In this document: one piece after another, positions 36,815 to 46,233 of the stretch
Layout of the letters: each line of letters opens with the position of its first letter
Position numbering within the stretch: the stretch's first letter is position 1
Program-made: the position numbers and the translations under genes
The notes under the pieces: generated by a model
The model's database searches: none
Seen by the model: only the letters and a program-made list of their open reading frames with translations
What the model was told of the DNA's origin: nothing
Source: Arthrobacter sp. N199823
GTDB lineage: Bacteria > Actinomycetota > Actinomycetes > Actinomycetales > Micrococcaceae
Length of the DNA: 64,000 nucleotides
Assembly (NCBI RefSeq): GCF_002929705.1
Contig: NZ_PJIN01000010.1
Span: 49,044-113,043, forward strand
Direction: 5' to 3'

Positions 36815-36956
36815 CGTGCTCCGGGGTCGGTGTAATTCCGAACCGGCGGTTATAGTCCGCGACCCGCGCGCAGCCAGCTGGCAACAGCCTGGCAGCGCAC
36901 GGTTGATCTGGTGAAATTCCGGAACCGACAGTTAAAGTCTGGATGGGAGAAGCACG
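36815..36956 (+). ncRNA. FMN riboswitch (RFN element)
   Basis: The conserved FMN aptamer blocks are readable in order: CCGGGGTCGGTG, ATTCCGAACCGGCGGT, AGTCCGCGACC, then GATCTGGTGAAATTCCGG, AACCGACAGTTAAAGTC and GGATGGGAGAAG. A closing stem pairs 36815-36820 with 36951-36956. It precedes a PnuC-like transporter and the full rib operon, exactly the context expected for flavin feedback. FMN binding should shut expression down. No strong T-tailed terminator follows, which favours translational control. Confidence 0.95.
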
Positions 36957-37043
36957 ATACAGTCTTGGCCGTCAGGTCAGGGGTGTGGTGGAGGCAAGCA
37001 AGAAATCCATCGACATCCTTGTACCCTGCGCGCCTTGTCCGTA

Positions 37044-37091
37044 CGTTACCCCCCGGAGCCATCGCGGTCTCGAAAGGGCAAGGTAACGATG
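37044..37091 (+). promoter_or_regulatory. Possible start-site-sequestering hairpin of the FMN riboswitch
   Basis: CGTTACC (37044-37050) is exactly complementary to GGTAACG (37082-37088), which directly precedes the ATG and overlaps the AAGG ribosome-binding site. Pairing would hide the start site. This is read from sequence alone. Confidence 0.5.
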
Positions 37092-37841
37092 GACTTTCTG
37101 CGATGGCTCTTTGACGCCAAACTAGAATTCGCCGGCGGCGGGTTCCTCCTCTGGCGCGAAGTCATAGGCAATCTTTTTGGGCTCGCCAGCGCCCTCGGCG
37201 GCATGCGCCGTAAAATCTGGGCGTGGCCGGTGGGCATCATAGGCAACGCACTGCTCTTCACCGTCTTCATGGGCTCGGTCTTCGGCTCGGCCGATCACGT
37301 GAATTTGCTGGGTCAAGCCGGCCGCCAAATCATGTTCATCGCCGTCTCTATTTATGGCTGGCAGCGCTGGAATCAGACCCGCCACCAGAAGAACGACGAC
37401 GGCGCTCACGTAGGCGATGCCGTTGAGCCTCGCTGGGCTGGAGCCCGGGTACGGTGGCTCCTGGTGGCGGCCATGGTCGGTGGTACGGCCATCCTCACCC
37501 CCATTTTCACAGCCCTAGGTTCTTACGAACCGGTATGGGCCGACGCCTGGATCTTCATGGGTTCGCTGCTGGCCACTTACGGCATGGCCAAGGGCTGGGT
37601 GGAGTTCTGGCTGATCTGGGTCGCCGTGGATCTGGTAGGCGTGCCGCTGCTTTTCAGCGCCGGATATTACGCCTCCGCCTTCATGTATGTCTTCTACGGT
37701 GCATTCACTTTGGTTGGTTTCTTCGTATGGTGGAGGGTGCGGCGCACCACAGATGCCGTAGCCCGGAAAGTGTCAGTGGACGCAACGTTCCCTGACATCA
37801 CTGTGAGCAACACGGCGAGCAAGAGAGAGGCCACAAAATGA
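37089..37841 (+). CDS. pnuX: PnuC-family riboflavin transporter (RibM/PnuX type)
   Basis: The 250-residue membrane protein has about seven hydrophobic segments and the PnuC-family WP...N and Y..W patterns (AWPVGIIGNALLF, SIYGWQRWNQTR). PnuC members under an FMN riboswitch in Corynebacterium and Streptomyces are known to import riboflavin rather than nicotinamide riboside, and the same is inferred here. The ATG is chosen over an upstream frame start because it follows AAGG and gives a proper N-terminus. Its stop overlaps ribD (ATGA). Confidence 0.88.
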   Translation: MDFLRWLFDAKLEFAGGGFLLWREVIGNLFGLASALGGMRRKIWAWPVGIIGNALLFTVFMGSVFGSADHVNLLGQAGRQIMFIAVSIYGWQRWNQTRHQKNDDGAHVGDAVEPRWAGARVRWLLVAAMVGGTAILTPIFTALGSYEPVWADAWIFMGSLLATYGMAKGWVEFWLIWVAVDLVGVPLLFSAGYYASAFMYVFYGAFTLVGFFVWWRVRRTTDAVARKVSVDATFPDITVSNTASKREATK

Positions 37842-38983
37842 ACTTCGGCACAATAGATGATGATTCCTTCAAGAATGAGCCCGAACACTTCACCTCCGCG
37901 GAGATTCTGGGCATGGAAACGGCGCTCTCTGCAGCCCGTCAGGGCGTGCGCAGCTCCAACCCGCTGGTGGGTGCTGTCATCATTGACGCCGACGGAACGT
38001 TTTTGGCCATTGGCCATCACCGGGGGGCTGGCACGGCCCATGCCGAGGCTGACGTCATCAACAGGCTGCTCGGCACGGGCGTCAAGCGGGACCTCTCTGC
38101 TGCAACCCTCATTGTGACCCTGGAACCGTGCAGTCATGTTGGCCGCACAGGTCCATGTACCCAGGCCATCTTGGATGCTGGGATCGGCAACGTGGTCTAT
38201 GCCGTAGCGGACCCGCACATGCCGGCTGCCGGTGGGGCGCAAATCCTCCGCAATGAAGGCATCAACGTACGCATGGGGCTCATGGCCGCAGAAGCAGAGG
38301 ACCTCAACCGCCGCTGGTTCGTTGCTGTCCGGGAAAACCGTCCGTTCATCACGGCGCGACTCGCTCAGACCGTTGACGGCCGGATAGCCGCCGTTGACGG
38401 CACCAGCCAGTGGATCACTTCACAGGCTTCACGGCAGGACTCGCATGAATTGCGGGCCCGGGTGGACGCCATTGTGGTGGGGACCGGAACCGTCATGGCC
38501 GATAACCCGCGCCTGACAGCTCGGGCAGCCGATGACTCAGACGCGGCACAACAACCGCTGCGAGTGGTCATGGGCATGCGTGAGATCCCGGCGGACGCCG
38601 CCGTGAGGGGCGTCCAAGGCACCCCAAGTAGCCCGGACCGCTTAGGTGATGACGACTTCCTGGCCCTACACACTCACGATCCTGCCGCCGTCGTGCGTGA
38701 ACTCCACGGCCGCGGGGTGGGCCACCTCATGATTGAAGGTGGCGCGCTCATTAATGCCGCGTTCCTCGCCCAAGGGCTGGTTGATGAACTAGTGGTCTAC
38801 CTGGCCCCAACCCTTCTGGGATCCGGCATTCCCGCCCTGACCGATCTGGGGATCGGCACGCTTGCTCAGGCACAGCGCTGGGAATGGGATGCCACCACAA
38901 CCGGACCCGTGGAACTGTTGGGTCCGGACTTGAAATTGACGCTGATGCCGGCCAAGGTGCCCGCCAGCGAGCAAGGAAACTGA
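37838..38983 (+). CDS. ribD: Bifunctional diaminohydroxyphosphoribosylaminopyrimidine deaminase / 5-amino-6-(5-phosphoribosylamino)uracil reductase
   Basis: The 381-residue protein carries out the second and third steps of riboflavin synthesis. The N-terminal deaminase has the zinc motif AHAEAD and the PCSHVGRTGPC cysteines. The reductase domain starts near residue 165 (PFITARLAQTVDGRIA) and includes LMIEGGALINAAFL. The first 20 residues are an acidic extension. It overlaps pnuX by four bases and is followed one base later by ribE. Confidence 0.95.
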   Translation: MNFGTIDDDSFKNEPEHFTSAEILGMETALSAARQGVRSSNPLVGAVIIDADGTFLAIGHHRGAGTAHAEADVINRLLGTGVKRDLSAATLIVTLEPCSHVGRTGPCTQAILDAGIGNVVYAVADPHMPAAGGAQILRNEGINVRMGLMAAEAEDLNRRWFVAVRENRPFITARLAQTVDGRIAAVDGTSQWITSQASRQDSHELRARVDAIVVGTGTVMADNPRLTARAADDSDAAQQPLRVVMGMREIPADAAVRGVQGTPSSPDRLGDDDFLALHTHDPAAVVRELHGRGVGHLMIEGGALINAAFLAQGLVDELVVYLAPTLLGSGIPALTDLGIGTLAQAQRWEWDATTTGPVELLGPDLKLTLMPAKVPASEQGN

Positions 38984-38984
38984 C

Positions 38985-39653
38985 ATGTTTACTGGAATTA
39001 TTGCGGGCCGGGGCATAGTCCTGAACCTGTTGAACGCACCCGAATCAGGCAGCGCCGTACTGGTTCTTGAAGCCGGTGCGCAGCTGGACGGTCTGGAATT
39101 GGGCGGATCCCTGGCCGTCAACGGTGTGTGCCTGACGGCCACCCGGCTGGTGGGGGACACCATCGAGATGGATGTCATGGGCGAGACCCTGACACGGACC
39201 ACCACCGGCGGTCTCGTCACCGGAGATTTGGTCAACCTGGAACGCTGCGTGCCTGCTGGCGGGCGACTCGACGGACACGTGGTCCAAGGCCATGTGGATG
39301 GCACCGGTGCACTGCTGGAGCGGGAAGACCTCGGCAACTGGGAGCGGCTACGTTTCTCGATCCCGGCAGAGCTCTCCCGCTATGTTGCCGAGAAGGGCTC
39401 CATTGCTATTGATGGTGTTTCGCTGACAGTGACGGCGGTGAGTCCTGCCGCCGAACCCGAACAGTGGTTTGAGGTGGGGCTGATTCCGGTCACACTAGCC
39501 AACACCGGCTTGGGCGAGAAGGTACCCGGCGGTGCCGTCAACTTGGAGGTTGACGTGCTGGCCAAATACACCGCCCGGCTGCTGGAATTCCGTGCTGTGG
39601 CCGATTCTCAGGCCCCGGTCCAGGTTCCGACGTCTACGGACGGTGCGTCATGA
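38985..39653 (+). CDS. ribE: Riboflavin synthase alpha subunit
   Basis: The 222-residue enzyme dismutates two lumazine molecules to riboflavin. It starts with the family signature MFTGII and contains two lumazine-binding beta-barrel repeats, with SLAVNGVCLTAT in the first and SIAIDGVSLTVT in the second, and GHVVQGHVDGTG between. It overlaps ribB by four bases (ATGA). Confidence 0.96.
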   Translation: MFTGIIAGRGIVLNLLNAPESGSAVLVLEAGAQLDGLELGGSLAVNGVCLTATRLVGDTIEMDVMGETLTRTTTGGLVTGDLVNLERCVPAGGRLDGHVVQGHVDGTGALLEREDLGNWERLRFSIPAELSRYVAEKGSIAIDGVSLTVTAVSPAAEPEQWFEVGLIPVTLANTGLGEKVPGGAVNLEVDVLAKYTARLLEFRAVADSQAPVQVPTSTDGAS

Positions 39654-40325
39654 GTACCATTCTTGATCCTGTTCCACTCGCCATTGCGGCGATGGCGCGT
39701 GGTGAGGCCGTAATAGTGGTGGATGACGAGGACCGGGAAAACGAAGGCGATATCATCTTCGCCGCCCAGCACAGCACCCCCGCCCTGATGGGGTGGACCA
39801 TTCGTTACAGCTCCGGCGTCATTTGCATTCCCATGGATGATAACCATGCGGACGCTTTGGCTCTCCCGCCCATGGTTGCTGTCAATCAGGATGCCAAAGG
39901 CACTGCCTACACCGTTAGCTGCGATGCAGCAGACGGCATGTCGACCGGTATCAGCGCTACTGACAGGTCACTGACGGCGCGCGTCTTGGCGGACCCGCTG
40001 TCCACATCGGCGTCCATTACACGCCCCGGCCACATCTTCCCGCTGCGGGCCGTTGCTGGGGGAGTGCGCCAGCGCCCTGGGCATACGGAGGCTGCCGTCG
40101 AACTGTGCAAACTGGCAGGCTGCGAGCCCGTGGGTGTCATTGCCGAAGTGGTCGATGACAGCGGTGAAATGGTGCGCCTGCAGGGTCTGCGCCAATTTGC
40201 CGACGACAACTCTCTGGTCTTGATTTCCATTGCAGAGCTGGTGTCTTATCTTGCGGCTCTGGACACTGCTGCTCTGGGCGCTTCGACGCCGGAAGCTGAT
40301 GTTCGCGTAACTGCTGAGGGCGACC

Positions 40326-40333
<8 letters not shown>
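39650..40333 (+). CDS. ribB: 3,4-dihydroxy-2-butanone 4-phosphate synthase (monofunctional)
   Basis: The 227-residue protein converts ribulose 5-phosphate to the four-carbon riboflavin precursor. The catalytic signature [12 protein letters not shown] is at residues 24-35, with [12 protein letters not shown] and [10 protein letters not shown] further on and TEAAVELC near the C-terminal third. Many actinobacteria fuse this domain to GTP cyclohydrolase II, but here the frame stops after a short Ala-rich tail. The cyclohydrolase follows in another frame with an 8-base overlap. Confidence 0.95.
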
Positions 40334-41533
<1,200 letters not shown>

Positions 41534-41612
41534 CCTGCCCGGTACGTTGACCTTGGCAGCCCTGGGCATTTGGCTGACCTTGGCACTTTGAAGCTGTGTC
41601 TGGTTACGCGGC

Positions 41613-41645
41613 AACGGTGCGCCACTCTTGGAGTGGCGCACCGTT
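41613..41645 (+). terminator. Terminator of the riboflavin operon
   Basis: A perfect 15-bp stem (41613-41627 with 41631-41645) with a 3-base loop, 80 bases after the ribH stop. Without a long T run, it is a GC-type actinobacterial terminator. Confidence 0.65.
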
Positions 41646-41687
41646 ACCGCTTAACTGCGCGCGTCTTCTGAGCTGCCAACCACTTGG

Positions 41688-42020
41688 GGTGTTTATGCGC
41701 CGAGCTCGGACTGGGTTCTGCGCATAAGGTCAGTGGCTACGGTGGATGGCCGGCTCTGTGGGTTTATGCGCCGAACTGGGACTGGGTTCTACGCAGGAGT
41801 GTTTACGCGCCGAGCTTGCCGCGGGTTGTGCGCATAAGGTGCGTGGCTACAGTGGAAAGCCGGCTCTGTGGGGTTATGCGCGGAGCTCGGACTGGGTTGT
41901 GTGCATAGGGTCCGTGGCTACAGTGGCTGGCCGTCTCTGTGAGGTCATGCGCCGAACTGGTACTGGGTCCTACGCAGGAGAGTTTATGCGCCGAACATGC
42001 CGCGGGTTCTGCGCATCAAC
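41688..42020. repeat. Higher-order tandem repeat with TTATGCGC / GCGCATAA palindromic units
   Basis: Six sub-units begin with a variant of TTTATGCGCCGA and most end in TGCGCATAA or TACGCAGGAG. Sub-units 1, 2 and 3 (starting near 41688, 41760 and 41800) correspond in order to sub-units 4, 5 and 6 (near 41870, 41941 and 41981), so a three-unit block was duplicated as a whole. Long sub-units also share a GTGGCTACNGTGG tail. Confidence 0.8.
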
Positions 42021-42156
42021 GAAGTATCGACGCCCCGCAGCTGCACCTTGACGGGCACGCGGCGTCAGTGCTGCCAACCGCCAGCAGTGTCCGCATGCTG
42101 GACTTCGGCCGTCTCAAAATCCGCGAACACGTACCAAACCCAGTAAGGTGGACTGC

Positions 42157-42420
42157 GTGAAGACCTTCGAATCCCTTTTTGATGAGCTCAGTGCGAAAGC
42201 CGCAGCCCGGCCCGCTGGCTCCCGTACCGTCGCCGAACTTGATTCCGGCGTCCACGGTATCGGCAAGAAAGTGGTTGAGGAAGCCGCTGAAGTGTGGATG
42301 GCTGCCGAGTACGAATCGGAAGCTGACTGCGCTGAGGAGATTTCCCAGCTGTTCTACCACCTGCAGGTCATGATGATCGCTAAAGGGTTGACCCTTCAGG
42401 ACGTTTACAAGCATCTCTAG
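42157..42420 (+). CDS. hisE: Phosphoribosyl-ATP diphosphatase
   Basis: The 87-residue enzyme hydrolyses phosphoribosyl-ATP, the second step of histidine synthesis. The MazG-like fold is recognised by [17 protein letters not shown] and [14 protein letters not shown]. The GTG at 42157 is chosen because AAGG lies 7 bases upstream and the protein then matches the usual length; a GTG nine bases earlier is in frame. It is followed by hisG after 105 bp. Confidence 0.94.
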   Translation: MKTFESLFDELSAKAAARPAGSRTVAELDSGVHGIGKKVVEEAAEVWMAAEYESEADCAEEISQLFYHLQVMMIAKGLTLQDVYKHL

Positions 42421-42525
42421 CCACATGCCGTGGCTGCTGTGACCGACCCCTGAATGAAGTAATAAGGCATTGAAATCCTTGCCAACAACCTTTTCGCTTG
42501 AAACTACCTGAAAGAATTGATTTAC

Positions 42526-43371
42526 ATGCTGCGTGTTGCCGTCCCCAACAAGGGATCCCTGTCCGAAGCCGCTTCGGCGATGTTGGCGGAGGCTGGCTAC
42601 CGTCAGCGCCGCGACTCCCGCGAACTGGTCATGGTTGACCCCGAGAACAACGTTGAATTCTTCTTCCTCCGTCCCCGCGACATTGCCGTTTACGTTGGCG
42701 CAGGCACCCTGGATGTTGGCATCACCGGCCGCGACCTGCTCATGGATGCTCAGGTTGATGCCGAGGAGCTATTGCCCCTGGGCTTTGCCAAATCCACGTT
42801 CCGCTTTGCCGGCCCCGTAGGTGACTTTGCTAGCGCCGCCGAGCTTGAAGGTAAGCGCCTTGCTACCAGCTACGACGGCCTGTTGCGTGAATACCTCGCC
42901 GAGCTGGGCATTAACGCCTCGGTGGTCCGCCTCGACGGCGCCGTGGAATCCTCGGTACGCTTGGGCGTTGCCGATGCCATTGCTGATGTCGTAGAAACCG
43001 GCAGCACCCTCAAGGCTGCTGGCATGGAAATCTTCGGTGAGCCCATTCTGAGCTCTGAGGCGCTGCTCATTGGCCGCCGCGGCGTCACCCCGCCTCCCGG
43101 CCTGGAAGTTCTGATCCGCCGCCTGCACAGCGTCTTGGTTGCACGCCAGTACGTGCTCCTTGACTACGATGCCCCCAAGACGGTTCTGGACCGTGCCACG
43201 GCGCTGACTCCCGGCCTGGAATCACCCACCGTATCGCCGTTGCGTGACACCGATTGGGTTGCCGTGAGGTCCATGGTTTTGGCCAAGGATACCAACCGCA
43301 TCATGGATGAACTCTACGATCTGGGCGCCCGCGCCATCTTGGTCAGCAACATTCACGCCTGCCGGATCTAG
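42526..43371 (+). CDS. hisG: ATP phosphoribosyltransferase (long form)
   Basis: The 281-residue enzyme performs the first, feedback-regulated step of histidine synthesis. The catalytic core shows LRVAVPNKGSLSE, GAGTLDVGITGRDLL, and DAIADVVETGSTLKAAG for PRPP binding. A C-terminal ACT-like regulatory domain (about residues 205-281) marks the hexameric long form inhibited by histidine. The ATG at 42526 is used; the frame opens three codons earlier at TTG. Confidence 0.96.
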   Translation: MLRVAVPNKGSLSEAASAMLAEAGYRQRRDSRELVMVDPENNVEFFFLRPRDIAVYVGAGTLDVGITGRDLLMDAQVDAEELLPLGFAKSTFRFAGPVGDFASAAELEGKRLATSYDGLLREYLAELGINASVVRLDGAVESSVRLGVADAIADVVETGSTLKAAGMEIFGEPILSSEALLIGRRGVTPPPGLEVLIRRLHSVLVARQYVLLDYDAPKTVLDRATALTPGLESPTVSPLRDTDWVAVRSMVLAKDTNRIMDELYDLGARAILVSNIHACRI

Positions 43372-43419
43372 TCCATTCCCAGCGCCGTCCCATAACTTCA
43401 GTCACAGAAGGTACATGCC

Positions 43420-44190
43420 ATGAGTGTTGCCATCCGAGTCATCCCTTGCCTGGACGTTGACGCCGGCCGCGTGGTCAAGGGCGTCAAGTTCCAAAACCTG
43501 CGCGACGCCGGGGATCCCGTTGAGCTCGCACAGCGGTACGATCGCGCTGGGGCGGATGAGTTGACGTTCCTTGACGTCACTGCATCCTCCGGCAACAGGG
43601 AGACCACCTTTGATGTGGTCTCCCGTGCCGCCGAGCAGATCTTCATCCCCCTCACGGTGGGTGGTGGCGTCCGCGAGGTGTCCGACGTCGATAAGCTCCT
43701 GCGCTATGGCGCGGACAAAGCGTCGATCAACACCGCGGCCATTGCCCGTCCGGCCGTCATAGATGAGATCACCCAGCGCTTCGGCTCACAGGTTCTGGTG
43801 CTGAGCGTAGATGCGCGCCGCACGCAGGGCGGGATCACGCCGTCGGGCTTTGAAGTGACCACTCATGGCGGGCGCAAGGGCACAGGCATTGATGCGATCG
43901 AGTGGGCCAGGGAGGCTGCCGATCGTGGTGTGGGGGAGATCCTGCTGAACTCAATTGACGCCGATGGCACCAAGGAAGGCTTCGATCTGGAGCTGATCCG
44001 TTTGGTCCGCGCGGCCGTGCACATCCCCATCATTGCCTCAGGCGGTGCGGGTAAGCCGGAGCATTTCCCTCCGGCCGTCGCCGCGGGTGCCAACGCTGTG
44101 CTGGCCGCGTCTGTGTTCCATTTCGGACCGGACAGTGCCATTGCCGATGTCAAGGCCGCGATTCGCGCTGCGGGGTACGAGGTCCGCTAG
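43420..44190 (+). CDS. hisF: Imidazole glycerol phosphate synthase, cyclase subunit
   Basis: The 256-residue TIM barrel makes imidazole glycerol phosphate with ammonia from HisH. The catalytic aspartates lie in [14 protein letters not shown] and LSVDARRT, with phosphate loops VGGGVR and [10 protein letters not shown]. hisH is not in this window. The last codons and the following hairpin have a degenerate second copy about 1.95 kb downstream, beyond the ABC transporter gene. Confidence 0.96.
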   Translation: MSVAIRVIPCLDVDAGRVVKGVKFQNLRDAGDPVELAQRYDRAGADELTFLDVTASSGNRETTFDVVSRAAEQIFIPLTVGGGVREVSDVDKLLRYGADKASINTAAIARPAVIDEITQRFGSQVLVLSVDARRTQGGITPSGFEVTTHGGRKGTGIDAIEWAREAADRGVGEILLNSIDADGTKEGFDLELIRLVRAAVHIPIIASGGAGKPEHFPPAVAAGANAVLAASVFHFGPDSAIADVKAAIRAAGYEVR

Positions 44191-44255
44191 AACCGCAGTT
44201 TGCTAACACCGCAATACACGTGTGGGTCTGCGCCGAGAATCGGTGCGGGCCCACA
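44149..44255 (+). repeat. Flanking direct repeat, left copy (hisF 3' end plus hairpin)
   Basis: It includes the last 14 hisF codons, the segment ACCGCAGTTTGCTAACACC, and a hairpin (44221-44236 with 44240-44255, fully paired if wobbles are allowed). It aligns with 46102-46205 with one main gap of three bases in the hisF part. Confidence 0.65.
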
Positions 44256-44321
44256 ATTTCGTTAAGCCCACGATTGCAGTGTGACCATGGCGGTGCGCAC
44301 TTCACTTGCTAGAGTAGTCCC

Positions 44322-46100
44322 ATGCCAAAGAAAGCGCTTTCCCGTCCGGTTTCCGTCGTCAACGGTGCCTCTCCGATCAGATCCGTACTTGGACTCTTGT
44401 CCAGACGCCCCAAGCGGATGGCCGCGGCAGTTCTTGCCTTTGCTCTGAAGGAAGTCCCCCTGTGGTTCCTTCCGGTGATCACTGCGGCGATTATTGACAT
44501 CGTGACCGTTGGTGGGCCGGTGCAATCGGTGCTGTGGTGGAGTCTTCTTGCCGCGGTGCTGCTGATCCAGAATTATCCGAACCACATTATTTACACCCGC
44601 AATTTCATGACAGTAGTCCGCGACACCGGGTCCGAGCTTCGAAATGTTCTGGCTGCCCGTTTGCAGAGCTTGTCGATCGGGTATCACACTCGGATGAACT
44701 CCTCGATTGTGCAGACCAAAGTGGTACGTGATGTCGAGAACGTCGAGTTGATGCTTCAACAGGTGACTCACCCACTGTTGTCCGCGGTCATGGTCATGAC
44801 GGGGGCCATTACGATGACAGCAATAGCTGTGCCCCAGTTCCTGCCGGTCTATGCCCTCACCGTGCCGATTGCGATCGGTATTCGCTTTGGGATGCGCAAC
44901 CGATCACGTTCGCGCAATGAGACGTTCCGTCTGGAGATTGAAGGCTTTGCGGCTCGGGTTGGCGAAATGGCGTCACTGATTCCTGTGACACGGGCACATG
45001 GCCTGGAAAAGACCGCGGTTACCCGGGTCTCCAGTAGTGCTGCCGGTGTCCGCCGTGCCGGACTTCATCTGGATATGCTCAACGGCCACGTTGCATCGAT
45101 CTCTTGGGTGGCGATGCAACTGCTAGGGGTGGGTTGCCTTATGTTGGCCGCAGTATTCTCACTCACGGGATTCCTGCCGATCACCCCCGGTCAGGTCGTG
45201 ATGCTGTCAGCCTACTTCGCTTTGCTGACGCAGGGATTGACTCAACTGCTCATGCTGATTCCGGTGGGAGCCCGTGGTCTTGAGTCGGTGCGTTCCATTG
45301 CAGAGGTGCTTCAGGATCCAGACATTGAACAGAACGAAGGTAAGCAGCCGGTCGAAGAAGTTCTCGGGAACATGCGGCTGGATGGGGTGAGTCAGCGGTA
45401 TGCCGATTCCGAGGTGGACGCCGTCCATGAACTTGACCTGGATATCCGTGCTGGGGAGACGGTAGCCTTTGTTGGATCGTCCGGTTCGGGTAAGTCAACG
45501 TTGCTGAATCTGGTTCTTGGATTCGTTCGCCCCACCAAGGGGCGCATCTTGCTGGACGGTGTTGATATGCAGCTCTTGGATATGCGAACAGTCCGCCGCT
45601 TCGTTTCTGTGGTGCCTCAGGAGTCCGTCCTGTTTGAGGGCACCATCCGCGACAACATTGCCTATGGCCTTCCGCACCTCGACGATGAGCGCATCCGTTT
45701 AGCTTTGCAGGATGCCAATGTCCTTGATTTCGTCCTGTCTCAGCCCGACGGCTGGGACACTATCGTCGGAGAGCGGGGTGCGCGTCTTTCGGGAGGGCAG
45801 CGTCAACGCCTCGCGATTGCTCGGGCACTTGTGCGTGACCCGCGCATCTTGCTTCTGGATGAGGCCACCAGCGCACTGGACCCGGAATCGGAGCAACTCG
45901 TCAAGGTCGCACTTGGTCGTCTGATGCAGGGGCGTACCACCCTCGTCGTCGCTCATAGGCTCTCCACCATCAGGCAAGCTGATCGGATCGTGGTCCTGGA
46001 ACAGGGGCAAATTGTGGAGATCGGAACCCATGAGGAACTTCTGGCAAGGTCCGGACGGTACGCCCAGTTGCACACGGTCCAAGTCGGACCCAACGGCTGA
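44322..46100 (+). CDS. ABC transporter, fused permease and ATPase (exporter type)
   Basis: The 592-residue protein has an exporter-type membrane domain with about six hydrophobic segments (residues 30-320) fused to an ATPase domain. Walker A is GSSGSGKST (about 385-393), the signature LSGGQRQR is near 488, Walker B ILLLDEATSALD is near 508, and the H-loop is in VAHRLST. Such half-transporters dimerise; the cargo is unknown and could be a lipid, drug or peptide. No partner half-transporter is adjacent. It sits between hisF and TIGR03085, bracketed by direct repeats, suggesting insertion. Confidence 0.93.
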   Translation: MPKKALSRPVSVVNGASPIRSVLGLLSRRPKRMAAAVLAFALKEVPLWFLPVITAAIIDIVTVGGPVQSVLWWSLLAAVLLIQNYPNHIIYTRNFMTVVRDTGSELRNVLAARLQSLSIGYHTRMNSSIVQTKVVRDVENVELMLQQVTHPLLSAVMVMTGAITMTAIAVPQFLPVYALTVPIAIGIRFGMRNRSRSRNETFRLEIEGFAARVGEMASLIPVTRAHGLEKTAVTRVSSSAAGVRRAGLHLDMLNGHVASISWVAMQLLGVGCLMLAAVFSLTGFLPITPGQVVMLSAYFALLTQGLTQLLMLIPVGARGLESVRSIAEVLQDPDIEQNEGKQPVEEVLGNMRLDGVSQRYADSEVDAVHELDLDIRAGETVAFVGSSGSGKSTLLNLVLGFVRPTKGRILLDGVDMQLLDMRTVRRFVSVVPQESVLFEGTIRDNIAYGLPHLDDERIRLALQDANVLDFVLSQPDGWDTIVGERGARLSGGQRQRLAIARALVRDPRILLLDEATSALDPESEQLVKVALGRLMQGRTTLVVAHRLSTIRQADRIVVLEQGQIVEIGTHEELLARSGRYAQLHTVQVGPNG

Positions 46101-46101
46101 C

Positions 46102-46205
46102 GTCAAGGCCGCCAATCGCAGCGGTGATGAGCTCGGCTACCACCGCAGTTTCTAGCACTGCCATACACTTGTGGGCCCAAGCCGGGAAACGGCGCGGGCC
46201 CACCA
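46102..46205 (+). repeat. Flanking direct repeat, right copy (degenerate hisF 3' end plus hairpin)
   Basis: It begins one base after the ABC transporter stop with GTCAAGGCCGC, identical to the hisF sequence encoding VKAA. It then shares ACCGCAGTTT, a diverged AACACCGCAATACAC segment and a GTGGGCCC...GGGCCCAC hairpin with the left copy. Confidence 0.65.
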
Positions 46206-46233
46206 TGCGTCAAAACTTTAGAAGCGGCGGGAG

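Larger units (their letters stand above)
36677..37088. other. Leader region of the riboflavin operon
   Basis: This 412-bp spacer contains the rpe terminator, an AT-rich promoter region, the FMN aptamer and a 132-base segment between aptamer and start codon that includes a possible ribosome-site-blocking hairpin. Confidence 0.8.
41534..42156. other. Repeat-bearing spacer between ribH and hisE
   Basis: This 623-bp stretch holds the ribH terminator, a higher-order tandem repeat array (41688-42020) and the hisE leader. Frames across the repeats are Trp/Cys/Gly-rich and not protein-like. Confidence 0.75.

Noticed and set aside
41684-42051. Frames across the ribH-hisE repeat array giving repetitive Cys/Gly/Leu-rich peptides
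   Set aside because: Generated by the DNA repeat itself; no ribosome sites and no consistent frame between units.
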